This document shows, in pieces, positions 1-7,770 of a stretch of 50,903 bases of DNA (position 1 is the stretch's first letter; each line of letters starts with the position of its first letter). Both the position numbers and the translations under genes were made by a program. The stretch is from contig JAFUFP010000042.1 in NCBI GenBank assembly GCA_017469845.1, positions 1 to 50,903 on the forward strand, read 5' to 3'. The notes beneath the pieces were generated by a model that saw only the letters and a program-made list of their open reading frames with translations, was not told where the DNA came from and searched no databases. The DNA comes from Bacteroidales bacterium (GTDB taxonomy: Bacteria > Bacteroidota > Bacteroidia > Bacteroidales > UBA932).

Positions 1-172
1 GAATTGTCTTCAGACGATCCGGAGAAGGTTCCCTTCAGCGGATGTTGTGGACATGGCGGAGAGTTTCGGAGAGTGCAAAGACCTGAACGAAGTACTTGTT
101 GAACGGATCCGTGAACAAAAAGTGAGAAATTCCGATAAAATTCCTCGAAAAACTTTGCCGGAAAGAAAATGA
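1..172 (+). CDS. 3' end of a Toprim-like protein gene (partial, runs off the window)
   Basis: An open frame enters from the left edge and stops at TGA 170-172. The 56 visible residues match, with few changes, the C-terminus encoded by the downstream copy at 1555-1726. That copy retains an upstream S-D-V-D-V-A-G-R motif resembling the second acidic motif of a Toprim (primase/topoisomerase) domain, followed by a D-M-A-E-S-F-G-E-C-K-D-L-N-E stretch. I infer a primase-like protein of a plasmid or integrative element; its N-terminus lies outside the window. Confidence 0.45.
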   Translation, partial: NCLQTIRRRFPSADVVDMAESFGECKDLNEVLVERIREQKVRNSDKIPRKTLPERK

Positions 173-174
173 TG
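1..174 (+). repeat. 174-bp direct repeat, copy 1
   Basis: Positions 1-174 match 1555-1728 with about five substitutions (roughly 97% identity). The left edge of the window truncates this copy, so the repeat may be longer. The two copies flank the ATPase gene. Both end exactly at the stop codon region of the Toprim-like frame. Confidence 0.9.
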
Positions 175-215
175 CCGAATTCCGGAGCTTGACGCATTTG
201 TAGTAGCGGAAGGAT

Positions 216-1418
216 CTATTTCTTCCGGAACAGTTGCTTGATGTCAAGACTGAAGAAATCTTCCAGCGGAAGCCCTTCCGGTCCTACGATGAACGCTGAT
301 GTGATGTGCTCGCCGTGAAGCTGCTTGAACTTCTCGAAGCCGGAAGTGTCATCGACGCTGCTGCTTTTCACCTCGATGGCGACCAGGGCCTGGCCTTTCT
401 TCAGGACAAAGTCACATTCCTTCTTGTGTTCATCGCGCCAGTACAGAAGCTCGAAGCTGTCCAGTAGCGAACGGTTGGCCAGGTGGGACCCGACGGCAGA
501 TTCAACTTGGCGGCCCCATTCCGTGGGATTGGTTACGGCTTCTTCGAACGTGAACTGACCGTAGCGGTTACGGAATGCGCTGTTGAAAACCTGCATTTTG
601 GGGACGGAATTCTTCTCCTTTATGACAGACGGGGCGTATTTCTGCATGGGCTTGACCGTCATGGTCTGATCAAGGATGTTCAGGTAATTCTTGATCGTGG
701 GCACTGTTCCGCTCCTGATCGTCCCCTGCATCTTGGTAAGGGAAAGCTCTCGTGCGGACTCGATGCAAGCCAGTTCGAATACCTGCCGCAGAAGAGCGGG
801 ATTGCGGATCTCCTCTATTTCCAGAATGTCACGGGTAAGGATGGGGGTTATGATGGTATCTTCCATCAGCCTGCGCCAACGGTCTTCATCGTGGATGTCA
901 TTCGCCAGGCCCGGGAAACCACCGAAATAGATGTACTGCTGCATGGTGAAACCAAAGGAGTCCCTCATTTCATTCCAATCCCAATATCCCATCCTGATGG
1001 GTTCAAAGCGGCCTTCAAGAGATTCATTGAGCCCTTTTTGAAGAAGAACGCGTGAAGAACCCAGGAGTATGACCTTCAGGTTACGTTTCATGCGGGTATC
1101 CTCGTCCCATTCCTTCTTGACCTGCTCGCTCCATCCTTCTATCTTCTGGATTTCGTCGAAAATGAGGATGCGCTCCTTGTCTGAGTGGAGGTCCATCTTC
1201 ATTCGGGCTTCCTGCCAATGATTGGGAATCCACGAGGTATCGAAGCGGCTCACGCCGTCAGCGGCAAAGTAGTCATAGGGTATGTCTGTGCCGTCGCAGA
1301 ACTGATATGCAAGGGTGGATTTGCCGACCTGCCGAGGTCCCATGATGATTTGCATCCGTCTGCGGGGTTCAGCCATCCTACTCTTCAATATGGCTAAGTG
1401 CTGTCTCTCGTATTTCAT
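216..1418 (-). CDS. AAA+ ATPase with DUF4143-type C-terminal domain
   Basis: The 400-residue protein has a Walker A motif near residues 26-35 (M-G-P-R-Q-V-G-K-S-T) and a Walker B motif (I-L-I-F-D-E-I-Q-K). It ends in a DUF4143-like region with C-D-F-V-L-K ... A-I-E-V-K-S-S, which resembles a PD-(D/E)XK nuclease-like core. The family (AAA_14/DUF4143) is widespread and often variably present in Bacteroidota and archaea; its substrate is not known. It is transcribed opposite to rplS and sits alone between two direct repeats, which suggests acquisition or loss as a unit. The length is normal for the family and the frame is intact. Confidence 0.85.
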   Translation of the reverse strand: MKYERQHLAILKSRMAEPRRRMQIIMGPRQVGKSTLAYQFCDGTDIPYDYFAADGVSRFDTSWIPNHWQEARMKMDLHSDKERILIFDEIQKIEGWSEQVKKEWDEDTRMKRNLKVILLGSSRVLLQKGLNESLEGRFEPIRMGYWDWNEMRDSFGFTMQQYIYFGGFPGLANDIHDEDRWRRLMEDTIITPILTRDILEIEEIRNPALLRQVFELACIESARELSLTKMQGTIRSGTVPTIKNYLNILDQTMTVKPMQKYAPSVIKEKNSVPKMQVFNSAFRNRYGQFTFEEAVTNPTEWGRQVESAVGSHLANRSLLDSFELLYWRDEHKKECDFVLKKGQALVAIEVKSSSVDDTSGFEKFKQLHGEHITSAFIVGPEGLPLEDFFSLDIKQLFRKK

Positions 1419-1516
1419 ATTTCAAAATTCTTTTTTACAAATTTATGAAATATATTTTACAAAATCGCAAACTCTTCGTCGATTCTCTTTTGGCTTGACC
1501 TGATCTTTTCTCATGA

Positions 1517-1726
1517 GTGGCCTTCTCTTACTCTGATGTGGACGTAGCCGGTCGGAATTGTCTTCAGACGATCCGGAGAAGGTTCCCTTCAGTGGATGTT
1601 GTGGACATGGCGGAGAGTTTCGGAGAGTGCAAAGACCTGAACGAAGTCCTGGTTGAACAGATCCGTGAACAAAAAGTGAGAAATTCCGATAAAATTCCTC
1701 GAAAAACTTTGCCGGAAAGAAAATAA
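1517..1726 (+). pseudogene. Duplicated C-terminal fragment of a Toprim-like protein
   Basis: This 69-residue frame begins inside non-homologous sequence and then carries S-D-V-D-V-A-G-R-N and the same tail as the partial gene at the window start. It lacks any Toprim N-terminus. I read it as a 3' gene fragment left by a duplication or insertion rather than an expressed gene. Its last bases carry the -33 element of the rplS promoter. Confidence 0.5.
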
Positions 1727-1728
1727 TG
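1555..1728 (+). repeat. 174-bp direct repeat, copy 2
   Basis: This is the second copy of the repeat at 1-174, offset 1554 bp. The interval between them is the ATPase gene plus short AT-rich flanks. Recombination between copies would delete the ATPase and leave one copy next to rplS. Confidence 0.9.
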
Positions 1729-1738
1729 TCTACATTTG
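1708..1738 (+). promoter_or_regulatory. Bacteroidota-type promoter of rplS
   Basis: TTTG at 1708-1711, a 19-bp spacer and TACATTTG at 1731-1738 match the Bacteroidota primary sigma consensus (TTTG / TAnnTTTG). Transcription would begin near 1745, giving a leader of about 70 nt before rplS. It could continue into tRNA-Arg and the prophage integrase. The -33 box lies inside repeat copy 2. Confidence 0.75.
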
Positions 1739-1815
1739 CAGTCCGAAAACAAAAGCAACCTCTTACATCACCGCGATTTTGACGGGTAACGTTGCGCTAA
1801 AGATAGATTTTTGAA

Positions 1816-2193
1816 ATGGATTTGATTAAGATTGTAGAGCAGTCTTTCAACAATGAGAAAGCTGCTGAGTATCCTGAGTTCAAGGCTGGTGATACCATCA
1901 CAGTTACTTACAGGATCAAGGAGGGCGATAAGGAAAGGCTCCAGAAGTTCAGAGGTGTTGTTATCCAGATCAACGGTAACTCTCCCTTCACAAGGACTTT
2001 CACAGTTCGCAAGGTTTCAGGAGGTGTAGGTGTCGAGAGGATTTTCCCCTTCCAGTCTCCCTTCATTGACAGCATAGAGCTCAACAAGGTCGGTAAGGTC
2101 CGTAGGGCACGTATCTTCTACTTGAGGAATCTCTCCGGTAAGAAGGCCAGGATCCAGGAGAAGAAGCTCGCCGTAAAGGCCGCTGAAAAGTAG
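1816..2193 (+). CDS. rplS: Ribosomal protein L19
   Basis: The 125-residue protein is a large-subunit ribosomal protein located near the 30S-50S interface. The family signature is clear: F-K-A-G-D-T-I-T-V near residue 22, F-R-G-V-V-I-Q near 45, F-T-V-R-K-V-S near 62, G-V-G-V-E-R-I-F-P near 72, and R-R-A-R-I-F-Y-L-R toward the end. The length is normal, with a lysine-rich C-terminal extension. It has its own promoter upstream and is followed after about 20 bp by tRNA-Arg. Confidence 0.97.
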   Translation: MDLIKIVEQSFNNEKAAEYPEFKAGDTITVTYRIKEGDKERLQKFRGVVIQINGNSPFTRTFTVRKVSGGVGVERIFPFQSPFIDSIELNKVGKVRRARIFYLRNLSGKKARIQEKKLAVKAAEK

Positions 2194-2214
2194 TTCTACT
2201 TTCAAGACATATTT

Positions 2215-2288
2215 GGCTCCTTAGCTCAATTGAATAGAGCATTTGACTACGGATCAAAAGGTTACAGGTTTGAGTCCTGTAGGAGTCA
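2215..2288 (+). tRNA. tRNA-Arg (anticodon ACG)
   Basis: The 74-nt sequence folds as a cloverleaf. The acceptor stem G-G-C-T-C-C-T pairs with A-G-G-A-G-T-C (one G-U). The D stem is GCTC/GAGC, the anticodon stem TTTGA/TCAAA with loop C-T-A-C-G-G-A, and the T stem ACAGG/CCTGT. The discriminator base is A and CCA is not encoded. The anticodon ACG (ICG after editing) reads CGN arginine codons. The 3' half from the anticodon loop onward is the prophage attachment core, so the phage copy now completes this gene. Confidence 0.95.
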
Positions 2289-2289
2289 C
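2247..2289 (+). other. attL core (43-bp attachment repeat)
   Basis: These 43 bp, running from the anticodon loop of tRNA-Arg to one base past its 3' end, recur without a mismatch at 41757-41799. Flanking bases differ on both sides. Integration into the 3' half of a tRNA with restoration of the gene is typical of tyrosine integrases, and the integrase lies directly downstream. Confidence 0.93.
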
Positions 2290-2429
2290 GAAACTGCAAA
2301 ATTCTGACTTTCAATAATTTAGAAAGCCGGAATTTTGTTTTTTTGTTCTTTCCGTAGCGCTGAAAACGCTCAAAAAAAAGCCCGAAAAGTTGGAAAAACT
2401 TGGATTTTTCGGGAGTTTTTTGGAGTTCC

Positions 2430-2450
2430 GCTTGCAAGTTGCTTGCAAGT
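2430..2450 (+). repeat. Tandem CTTGCAAG palindromes upstream of integrase
   Basis: The 10-mer GCTTGCAAGT occurs at 2430-2439 and 2441-2450, and each copy contains the perfect palindrome CTTGCAAG. The pair ends four bases before the likely integrase start. A related TTTGCAAG lies near the opposite end (about 41689-41696). I suggest arm-type binding sites for integrase or excisionase, or an autoregulatory operator; this is inference. Confidence 0.4.
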
Positions 2451-2454
2451 CGTA

Positions 2455-3705
2455 ATGCGTAAAAGGAAAATGGCAACAGTAACTATCTATCTCGATTCGA
2501 GATTTTCGGGGGAGAAGGAATCCCCCTTCAAGGCGGTCATCGTTCAAGGCCGCAAATCAGCGATGATTTCACTCGGGCTCAAGGCTTACCCCCATCAATG
2601 GGATCCCGACACGTGCAAGGTGAAGGAAGAGCATCCAAACCACAGGCTTCTGAACTCCATACTCGCGGGAAAGAAATACACCATCGAGGCGGAGATCCTC
2701 CGACTCGAAATGTCCGGCAAACTGGATTCCATGAGCATCATGGAGATCCGCGACGCTGCGGATCTTGCTCTTCATCCTGGGAAGGAGATTTCCCGTGGCA
2801 AAGAGAAAACCTTCCTTTTCCGCTATGAAAGGTTCATGAGTCTCAAAACGCGCAAGAATACAATAAACGGCTACAAATGGGCGCTCAACAGGCTCAAGGA
2901 ATTTGACCCGCAACTTTCGAAAAGATCCTTTGAGGACATAGGCGTTGACTACATCAATGATTTCAGGGCCTTCCTGGGAAAAACGGTGTGCGCCAATACT
3001 TGCAATGTATCGATGAGGTATATAAGGGCGGTGTTTCGCGATGCAATCAAGGCGGGAATCACCACAGCTTATCCGTTTTCGGATGTCAAGATGAAGAGAC
3101 AACAGACCAGGAAGAAAGCGCTTATGCCGGAGCAGATGCGGATGTTAGCGTCATGTGAATGCCGGGGCAATCAAGAAGAATATCGCGACATGTTTCTTCT
3201 GATGTTCTACCTCAGAGGTGTGAACATCGGGGATTTGCTTCAGGCGGAGAAGTCGTCAATCGTCAACGGAAGATTCGAATACCGGAGAAGTAAAGTGGGG
3301 ACGCTCTTTTCAATCAAGCTCGAGCCCGAGGCACTGGCGTTGATTGAAAAATACAGGGGTGACAAGTATCTGCTGTCTCCGTTGGATCATTACAAGGATT
3401 ACACGGATTACCTGCATCACCTGAATTACGGGTTAAAGACGATAGGTGCTCCAAGAGGGAAGCGTGACAAGATTGCCGGCGAAGGACTGTTCCCCGGTCT
3501 CAGTACGAACTGGGCCCGCCACACCTGGGCATCGTGCGGACTCAACATCGATATTCCGGTGGAAGTGATAAGCAGGGGACTGGGGCACAGCGGGGCGCTC
3601 TCAGTCACCCAGATCTATATGGATTTCGATATGAAGAAGGTGGACGAAGCTAACAGACAGATTATAGACTTCGTTCTCTATGGGAAGGACTACAGGAAGA
3701 AATGA
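2455..3705 (+). CDS. int: Prophage integrase (tyrosine recombinase)
   Basis: The 416-residue protein carries out site-specific integration and excision at tRNA-Arg. The catalytic set is visible: Arg in Y-L-R-G-V-N-I-G-D-L, the box N-W-A-R-H-T (the Bacteroidota variant of H-x-x-R), L-G-H-S, and the nucleophile Tyr in Q-I-Y-M-D-F. The N-terminal half has the arm-binding and SAM-like core-binding regions of Bacteroidota phage integrases. The frame is open back to 2335, but family N-termini fit a start at 2455 or at the ATG at 2470 (M-A-T-V-T-I-Y-L-D-S). It converges on the lysis cassette with a 16-bp overlap. No phage promoter is evident between attL and the gene. Confidence 0.93.
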   Translation: MRKRKMATVTIYLDSRFSGEKESPFKAVIVQGRKSAMISLGLKAYPHQWDPDTCKVKEEHPNHRLLNSILAGKKYTIEAEILRLEMSGKLDSMSIMEIRDAADLALHPGKEISRGKEKTFLFRYERFMSLKTRKNTINGYKWALNRLKEFDPQLSKRSFEDIGVDYINDFRAFLGKTVCANTCNVSMRYIRAVFRDAIKAGITTAYPFSDVKMKRQQTRKKALMPEQMRMLASCECRGNQEEYRDMFLLMFYLRGVNIGDLLQAEKSSIVNGRFEYRRSKVGTLFSIKLEPEALALIEKYRGDKYLLSPLDHYKDYTDYLHHLNYGLKTIGAPRGKRDKIAGEGLFPGLSTNWARHTWASCGLNIDIPVEVISRGLGHSGALSVTQIYMDFDMKKVDEANRQIIDFVLYGKDYRKK

Positions 3706-4184
3706 GCGATCGCTTTATAGAATTTGATAAGTTCCTTTCTCCATCCGACAAGACAGAGTAGGACAAGTGGCGTGAACGCCCACAGACGAACTTTCTCCCA
3801 CCAGGTGAAGTCTCTCTTCACTTCCTTCTCAATCGTGCGAATCTGGGCCGATTCCTGCGCCGTGGCGACGATCCTCGTCACCTGGGGTACGGATACGTCC
3901 CAGTCCCGGTCCTTGTTCTTCAGCGAATGATGCAGCCCGAGGGAATCCACGTATGCGGTGGACTCCGCGAGGGACGTTTCGAGTTCGGACGTGTCCTTCG
4001 GATAGACCACGACCTCCTTCACCTCCGGTGGTAGCTTGACGTAGACCGTCGTGTCCCTGACAATGAGGGAGTCCCTGGTCACGTACTGGGTGACGTGTTC
4101 GGTGATTACCCTCGGTGCGCATCCGGCGAGGAGAAGGCATACATAAATGCCGAGAAAAATATTCCAGCGAAACACAATTTTCAT
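3690..4184 (-). CDS. Lipoprotein with C-terminal TM, candidate u-spanin
   Basis: The 164-residue product starts with a lipoprotein signal peptide ending in L-L-A-G-C (Cys22). A periplasmic central part rich in Val, Thr and Glu follows, then a hydrophobic segment near the C-terminus (L-W-A-F-T-P-L-V-L-L-C-L-V-G-W) and a short basic tail. A protein anchored in the outer membrane by lipid and in the inner membrane by a C-terminal helix has the architecture of unimolecular spanins such as phage T1 gp11, which fuse the two membranes at lysis. It is the last gene of the lysis cassette. An upstream ATG at 4214 exists, but the signal peptide supports 4184. Confidence 0.6.
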   Translation of the reverse strand: MKIVFRWNIFLGIYVCLLLAGCAPRVITEHVTQYVTRDSLIVRDTTVYVKLPPEVKEVVVYPKDTSELETSLAESTAYVDSLGLHHSLKNKDRDWDVSVPQVTRIVATAQESAQIRTIEKEVKRDFTWWEKVRLWAFTPLVLLCLVGWRKELIKFYKAIAHFFL

Positions 4185-4251
4185 GGCAAAAATATTCCCC
4201 ACGCTCCCTTGCAACCTTCCGGCAGTATCTGGAAGCGGAGGGGGAACTGAA

Positions 4252-4554
4252 TTACAACTTGAATCCTGCGAGTATGAGTATCATCAGCACGATGCCGGAG
4301 AATACTCCGAGGAAATCCCAAACCACGTCATAGGGTTCGAAGCCCTCGCCACTCTTCTCGTCGTGGAACTCCTTGGCGAATCCGAGGCAGAGGACCAGCG
4401 CAGGTCCGATGAAGAGCGACCAGTTGCCGATGCCCACGATGAGCATTACAGCGGAGAAGAGTTGGGTGAGCACAAGGCTCAGTGAGTAGTGGATGTAGCG
4501 GTCCTTTCCGAAGCGGAAAAGGAAGTCCGTGAGTTTTTTGATAAACTTGTCCAT
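4252..4554 (-). CDS. Small membrane protein of the lysis cassette (YfiM/DUF2279-like)
   Basis: This 100-residue protein has three hydrophobic segments: around residues 22-42, 44-60 and 78-98. Its conserved pattern D-R-Y-I-H-Y-S-L-S ... G-F-A-K-E-F-H-D ... Y-D-V-V-W-D-F-L-G resembles the YfiM/DUF2279 family (K-D-K-x-x-H, K-E-x-x-D, D-x-x-x-D-x-x-G). It sits between the spanin candidate and the endolysin candidate, so a holin or holin-accessory role is possible. The function is not proven by sequence. Confidence 0.6.
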   Translation of the reverse strand: MDKFIKKLTDFLFRFGKDRYIHYSLSLVLTQLFSAVMLIVGIGNWSLFIGPALVLCLGFAKEFHDEKSGEGFEPYDVVWDFLGVFSGIVLMILILAGFKL

Positions 4555-4561
4555 ATGGCTT

Positions 4562-5026
4562 TTACTTTATCGTTATGAATATGTGTTCGCCCTTGTCGTG
4601 GGCGGCTTTCATCTGCTTGTACAATTTCTCGAAATAATTCCGCGACTGCAACACCACGCCCTTCGCTAAATTCCGTCCGACAAGGATGCATCCGAGCGTA
4701 TCCTCCGGTCCGTTGCCGGGATGTATGAGCACCCCCTCGAATCCGGGGACGTTCTTGAGCCTCGGCATGTAACCCTTCGTCAGCTTCTTGTAGTATGCTA
4801 TCTGCGAGTACTTGGGTGAGAGGACATCCATCTGGACGAGATACCTTACCTTCGGAATTGCGGTCTCACCGTACACCTTCTTCGACCTTATGGTCTCAAG
4901 TGAATCGTATATCCACAATCCCCTGTCGGTGTCCTCAAGTGTGTTGCAGAACACTTCACCGTCCACATAGAGATTGCCTATCGTGTATGTGGCCTTAGGC
5001 CACTTGCGTTCGACTATGATTTCCAT
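4562..5026 (-). CDS. DUF5675 family protein, candidate endolysin
   Basis: The 154-residue protein matches the DUF5675 pattern. It contains Y-T-I-G-N-L-Y-V-D-G near the N-terminus, a central I-P-x-x-x-Y region, and V-L-I-H-P-G-N ... D-T-L-G-C-I-L-V-G near residues 99-118. The H-x-G ... G-C arrangement recalls the catalytic His/Cys motif of L,D-transpeptidase folds. Proteins of this family sit in the lysis cassette of many Bacteroidota phages in place of a standard endolysin. Cell-wall cleavage is therefore inferred from the motif and the position next to the holin gene. Confidence 0.7.
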   Translation of the reverse strand: MEIIVERKWPKATYTIGNLYVDGEVFCNTLEDTDRGLWIYDSLETIRSKKVYGETAIPKVRYLVQMDVLSPKYSQIAYYKKLTKGYMPRLKNVPGFEGVLIHPGNGPEDTLGCILVGRNLAKGVVLQSRNYFEKLYKQMKAAHDKGEHIFITIK

Positions 5027-5029
5027 GTC

Positions 5030-5545
5030 TTATGACTTCTTTATGTATCTGCCCGTCTTCGGGTCTCTTGACCTCTTGGGTTTGATGATTCCTTCCGCTT
5101 CCGCACTGTCCATGGTGACCCCCACCTTCTCAGCTCCCGCCTTGAAAAGCCACCTGTAGAACCCGCCCCATGAGAACTCGATTTCCTTCGTCTCAAGGTA
5201 GTTCCCGATTATCGAAATCAGTTCGTTACCCATCACCAGTCCGAGGATTATCCATTCCAGTATCTTGGCCTCAAATGCGAGGGCAATCGATGCGGCTATT
5301 ATTATCCAGCAGATGTAGTCGGCACACTTAGCCATCGTCCGTCGGAACGCCCTTGAGAAGGTCACCCTCTCGTGGCGGAAACGTGCCGCCCTTACACCCC
5401 AAATCAAATCAAGCAGGACCAACGGGACAGCGCAAATAATGTAGGGAATCATGTTCATCAGTGCGGTATGAAGGAAAGCCAATGCGGTCACGGTGACACC
5501 ACCCTGGGCCACCGTGCTTACCGTGGATGTGTCGTTGAAGGTCAT
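5030..5545 (-). CDS. Phage holin family protein
   Basis: The 171-residue protein has an N-terminal hydrophobic stretch and a helix near residues 33-50 (I-I-C-A-V-P-L-V-L-L-D-L-I-W-G). A basic loop with an F-x-x-A-F-R-R-T motif follows, then two more hydrophobic segments at about 76-92 and 94-112, and a charged C-terminus. This matches the Bacteroides phage holin group, and it lies 3 bp upstream of the endolysin candidate. It would time lysis by permeabilising the inner membrane. Confidence 0.8.
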   Translation of the reverse strand: MTFNDTSTVSTVAQGGVTVTALAFLHTALMNMIPYIICAVPLVLLDLIWGVRAARFRHERVTFSRAFRRTMAKCADYICWIIIAASIALAFEAKILEWIILGLVMGNELISIIGNYLETKEIEFSWGGFYRWLFKAGAEKVGVTMDSAEAEGIIKPKRSRDPKTGRYIKKS

Positions 5546-5547
5546 GG

Positions 5548-5970
5548 CTACATCATTATGGGAATCAGTTTGTCGATGTCGTCAACGGCCTCCGGAGCAT
5601 GGTCCACGATGAACTCAACCAGCTTCCTCCCTTCGATCTTATAGGGGAGATTCACTTCCACCTCCTGGTTCATCAGCCCGTCGTTGGCCCTGCTGAAGTC
5701 GAGGATAACGTCCTTCACCTCCGGTTCAAGAGCCTTCGCCTCCTCAATCTTCCCCTCCTGTGCGAGCTGGTAGTACTCGTTGACCTTGTCCTGCTTGTCA
5801 CCGATTATCTCCTCACGTAGAGAAACCACGTCGGAGAGGATTTCCTGGTCATACCTCTTGAGGCATACCCTGTCGTGGATGAGCTGGATTTTCAGCTCCC
5901 GGTCTTCGCACTCCTTGATAGGGAGAGATTCGAGGACCAGCGTGATGTTTCTGATCTCTGACTTTTTCAT
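5548..5970 (-). CDS. Hypothetical phage protein
   Basis: The 140-residue soluble protein is acidic and predicted mostly helical, with many Glu and Asp. I do not recognise a family. It ends 2 bp before the holin gene and begins 4 bp after the next small membrane protein, so it is in the lysis/tail operon. The spacing suggests a late protein, possibly a minor virion or lysis-accessory component. Confidence 0.7.
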   Translation of the reverse strand: MKKSEIRNITLVLESLPIKECEDRELKIQLIHDRVCLKRYDQEILSDVVSLREEIIGDKQDKVNEYYQLAQEGKIEEAKALEPEVKDVILDFSRANDGLMNQEVEVNLPYKIEGRKLVEFIVDHAPEAVDDIDKLIPIMM

Positions 5971-5974
5971 ATGC

Positions 5975-6157
5975 TTAGAATTTTTTGAACAATGCTGCTG
6001 AAAGGCCCACGATTCCGATTATCGTGAGTACTGCAAGCACCTTGTCAAAGGTGTCCACAGCGAAGTTGATGACGAAAGCCGAAGTGGCTGTCGCACAGAA
6101 CACCACCGCAATGATTGCGAATGTGGCGAGAATTTTCTTGAGTGTTGTCTTGTCCAT
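5975..6157 (-). CDS. Small two-TM membrane protein
   Basis: Sixty residues form two hydrophobic segments (about 8-30 and 38-56) and end in a basic K-K-F. The size, topology and place in the lysis region are those of a small holin or antiholin. No specific family is recognised. Confidence 0.6.
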   Translation of the reverse strand: MDKTTLKKILATFAIIAVVFCATATSAFVINFAVDTFDKVLAVLTIIGIVGLSAALFKKF

Positions 6158-6170
6158 TGTATACGTGTTT

Positions 6171-7577
6171 TTAAGTGTTGTTTATCACTTTCGGGTGCAT
6201 CACGACGTCTACGTCATATGGTGCGCTCATGTTCGGGTTCTGTCCTACGACGGATACAGATCCGTACACCCTTGCGTAATAAGTCGTGTCCTGTGGCAAT
6301 TGCATCAGATTGAAGCAGTCGGTATCAGTTCCCTCCCACTTAAACAGATGGAAGACCGCCATGACTCTTCCGGTAGCCAATGTATACGTGTCCGTATACG
6401 ATGCACTCGCAACTTCTGTGGTTCTGTCGCTGTCGCTGTACAAAGTGACGGAAATAGTCCATGTGACCTCACCCTGGTATTCCCCGCTGAAATGAGCAGA
6501 GATATTGAATCCGTTGCTTGACTCCATGTCCGTATATGTGTCCGGAATGAGGAACGGAAGAGTGTTCGTCCTCGCAGTCCATTGGAGTCCTATCGCTCCG
6601 GGGATATTCGTAGGCCACGACGCCCAGACTCCGCTATCCACGTCAAGTCCGCATCTCTGGACTCCCGAAACCACGGTAGACCCTCCTTCCGCATTAGTGT
6701 CGTATATCCATGCGGATATGTCAGTGTTTGTAGTGTCCGCAGGGTTGAGGTATCTCGAATTGACGAGAAACACAGTCCATGTCCATGTAGTGTTGTCCAT
6801 CGAACTGCCGAGACCTTGCGGAGTGTCAGTGCCGGAAAGGTCAAGCCTCCACGATGCCCCGTAATATCCCTGCGGATTGTTGCGCAATGTAGTCAGCGCT
6901 GTCACGTTGGCTGGATATAGACAGTGCACATAATGATTCCCGGTGGCGGTGGAGATGAGGATGCAAGGATAGCAGTCGAGCGGGTTATACTGTATTCCGT
7001 TATTGTCAAGGAAGTCCTCGACGGCAATGGCGTCCTGGTCATGGCTGGCACGGGGAGTGAAATACAGGTTCACATATAACGCCCCTTCCGCCCCTATCCA
7101 TATCCTCTGACCTCCTCCGGTGTATGGCTCGGCACGGAGGTTGAAAGTCGCCCCGTGATAGTATCCCCTCGTCGTGCTCCTGTCCGACACGCTGGTTGCA
7201 GGATATGCGAAGTCTGTGATGCGGTAGGCACAACCGCTGCCCCACGATGTGGGAGCTTCATAAGTGTAATCCAATGAATGGAGAGCGGTGATTCTCCCGA
7301 CATTACTGATTCCTCCCCTCAGTCCGTACACGACTCCGGTGTCCTGGGCGTTGAGCTGACCCCCGGCTTTGCGTTTGGCCTCTGTCTCAAGGTTGAGTGC
7401 GTCAGGGTCGTAGTAATATTTCACAGGCTTCCATTTGGCCCACTTGTTTATCCTGGAAGAGCCGTTAATCATGACACCGCCGATATCCCTTGAGGACACG
7501 ACGAGGGCCTTCCTCACGTCGTTAATTTCGACGTTCCCGGTTATCTTCTGTGTGCTACTGCTCCAGCTCATCTTCAA
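6171..7577 (-). CDS. Virion-associated tail-tip or fibre protein
   Basis: The 468-residue protein is rich in Thr, Ser, Tyr and Gly and lacks long helices, as beta-rich tail appendage proteins do. The N-terminus (M-K-M-S-W-S-S-S-T-Q-K) is followed by R-G-Y-Y-H-G-A-T-F near the middle. I recognise no catalytic domain. It is the most distal structural gene before the lysis cassette, and its start overlaps the preceding small gene by 23 bp. A host-contact role is inferred from position only. Confidence 0.65.
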   Translation of the reverse strand: MKMSWSSSTQKITGNVEINDVRKALVVSSRDIGGVMINGSSRINKWAKWKPVKYYYDPDALNLETEAKRKAGGQLNAQDTGVVYGLRGGISNVGRITALHSLDYTYEAPTSWGSGCAYRITDFAYPATSVSDRSTTRGYYHGATFNLRAEPYTGGGQRIWIGAEGALYVNLYFTPRASHDQDAIAVEDFLDNNGIQYNPLDCYPCILISTATGNHYVHCLYPANVTALTTLRNNPQGYYGASWRLDLSGTDTPQGLGSSMDNTTWTWTVFLVNSRYLNPADTTNTDISAWIYDTNAEGGSTVVSGVQRCGLDVDSGVWASWPTNIPGAIGLQWTARTNTLPFLIPDTYTDMESSNGFNISAHFSGEYQGEVTWTISVTLYSDSDRTTEVASASYTDTYTLATGRVMAVFHLFKWEGTDTDCFNLMQLPQDTTYYARVYGSVSVVGQNPNMSAPYDVDVVMHPKVINNT

Positions 7578-7767
7578 CCTCCTCTTCTATGGGTTTGTCT
7601 ATCTCCTCGAAGTCCTCAGGGACGTCAAGGTGCGGAGGGTCTTGCTTGACCCCTCCGATGTAATGGGAGTAGCCGAGGTATATCTCCTCGCCGTAATCCT
7701 CCCCGGATACTTTGCGTCTGAAGACCTTGCCTTCATCGGCTATCATATGGTTGCCTTCTATTGTCAT
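7555..7767 (-). CDS. Small acidic tail-region protein
   Basis: The 70-residue protein begins M-T-I-E-G-N-H-M-I-A-D-E-G and has E-I-Y-L-G-Y-S-H-Y-I-G-G, then a strongly acidic C-terminus (E-E-I-D ... E-E-E-V-E-D-E-L). Similar short proteins lie beside tail-fibre genes in Bacteroides prophages; their function is unknown. It lies 3 bp downstream of the large LRR protein and overlaps the next gene by 23 bp. Confidence 0.7.
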   Translation of the reverse strand: MTIEGNHMIADEGKVFRRKVSGEDYGEEIYLGYSHYIGGVKQDPPHLDVPEDFEEIDKPIEEEVEDELEQ

Positions 7768-7770
7768 ATG

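Noticed and set aside
483..1055. 190-residue open frame on the plus strand
   Set aside because: It runs antisense through the ATPase gene, whose Walker motifs and family length are clear; the plus-strand translation has no recognisable motif.
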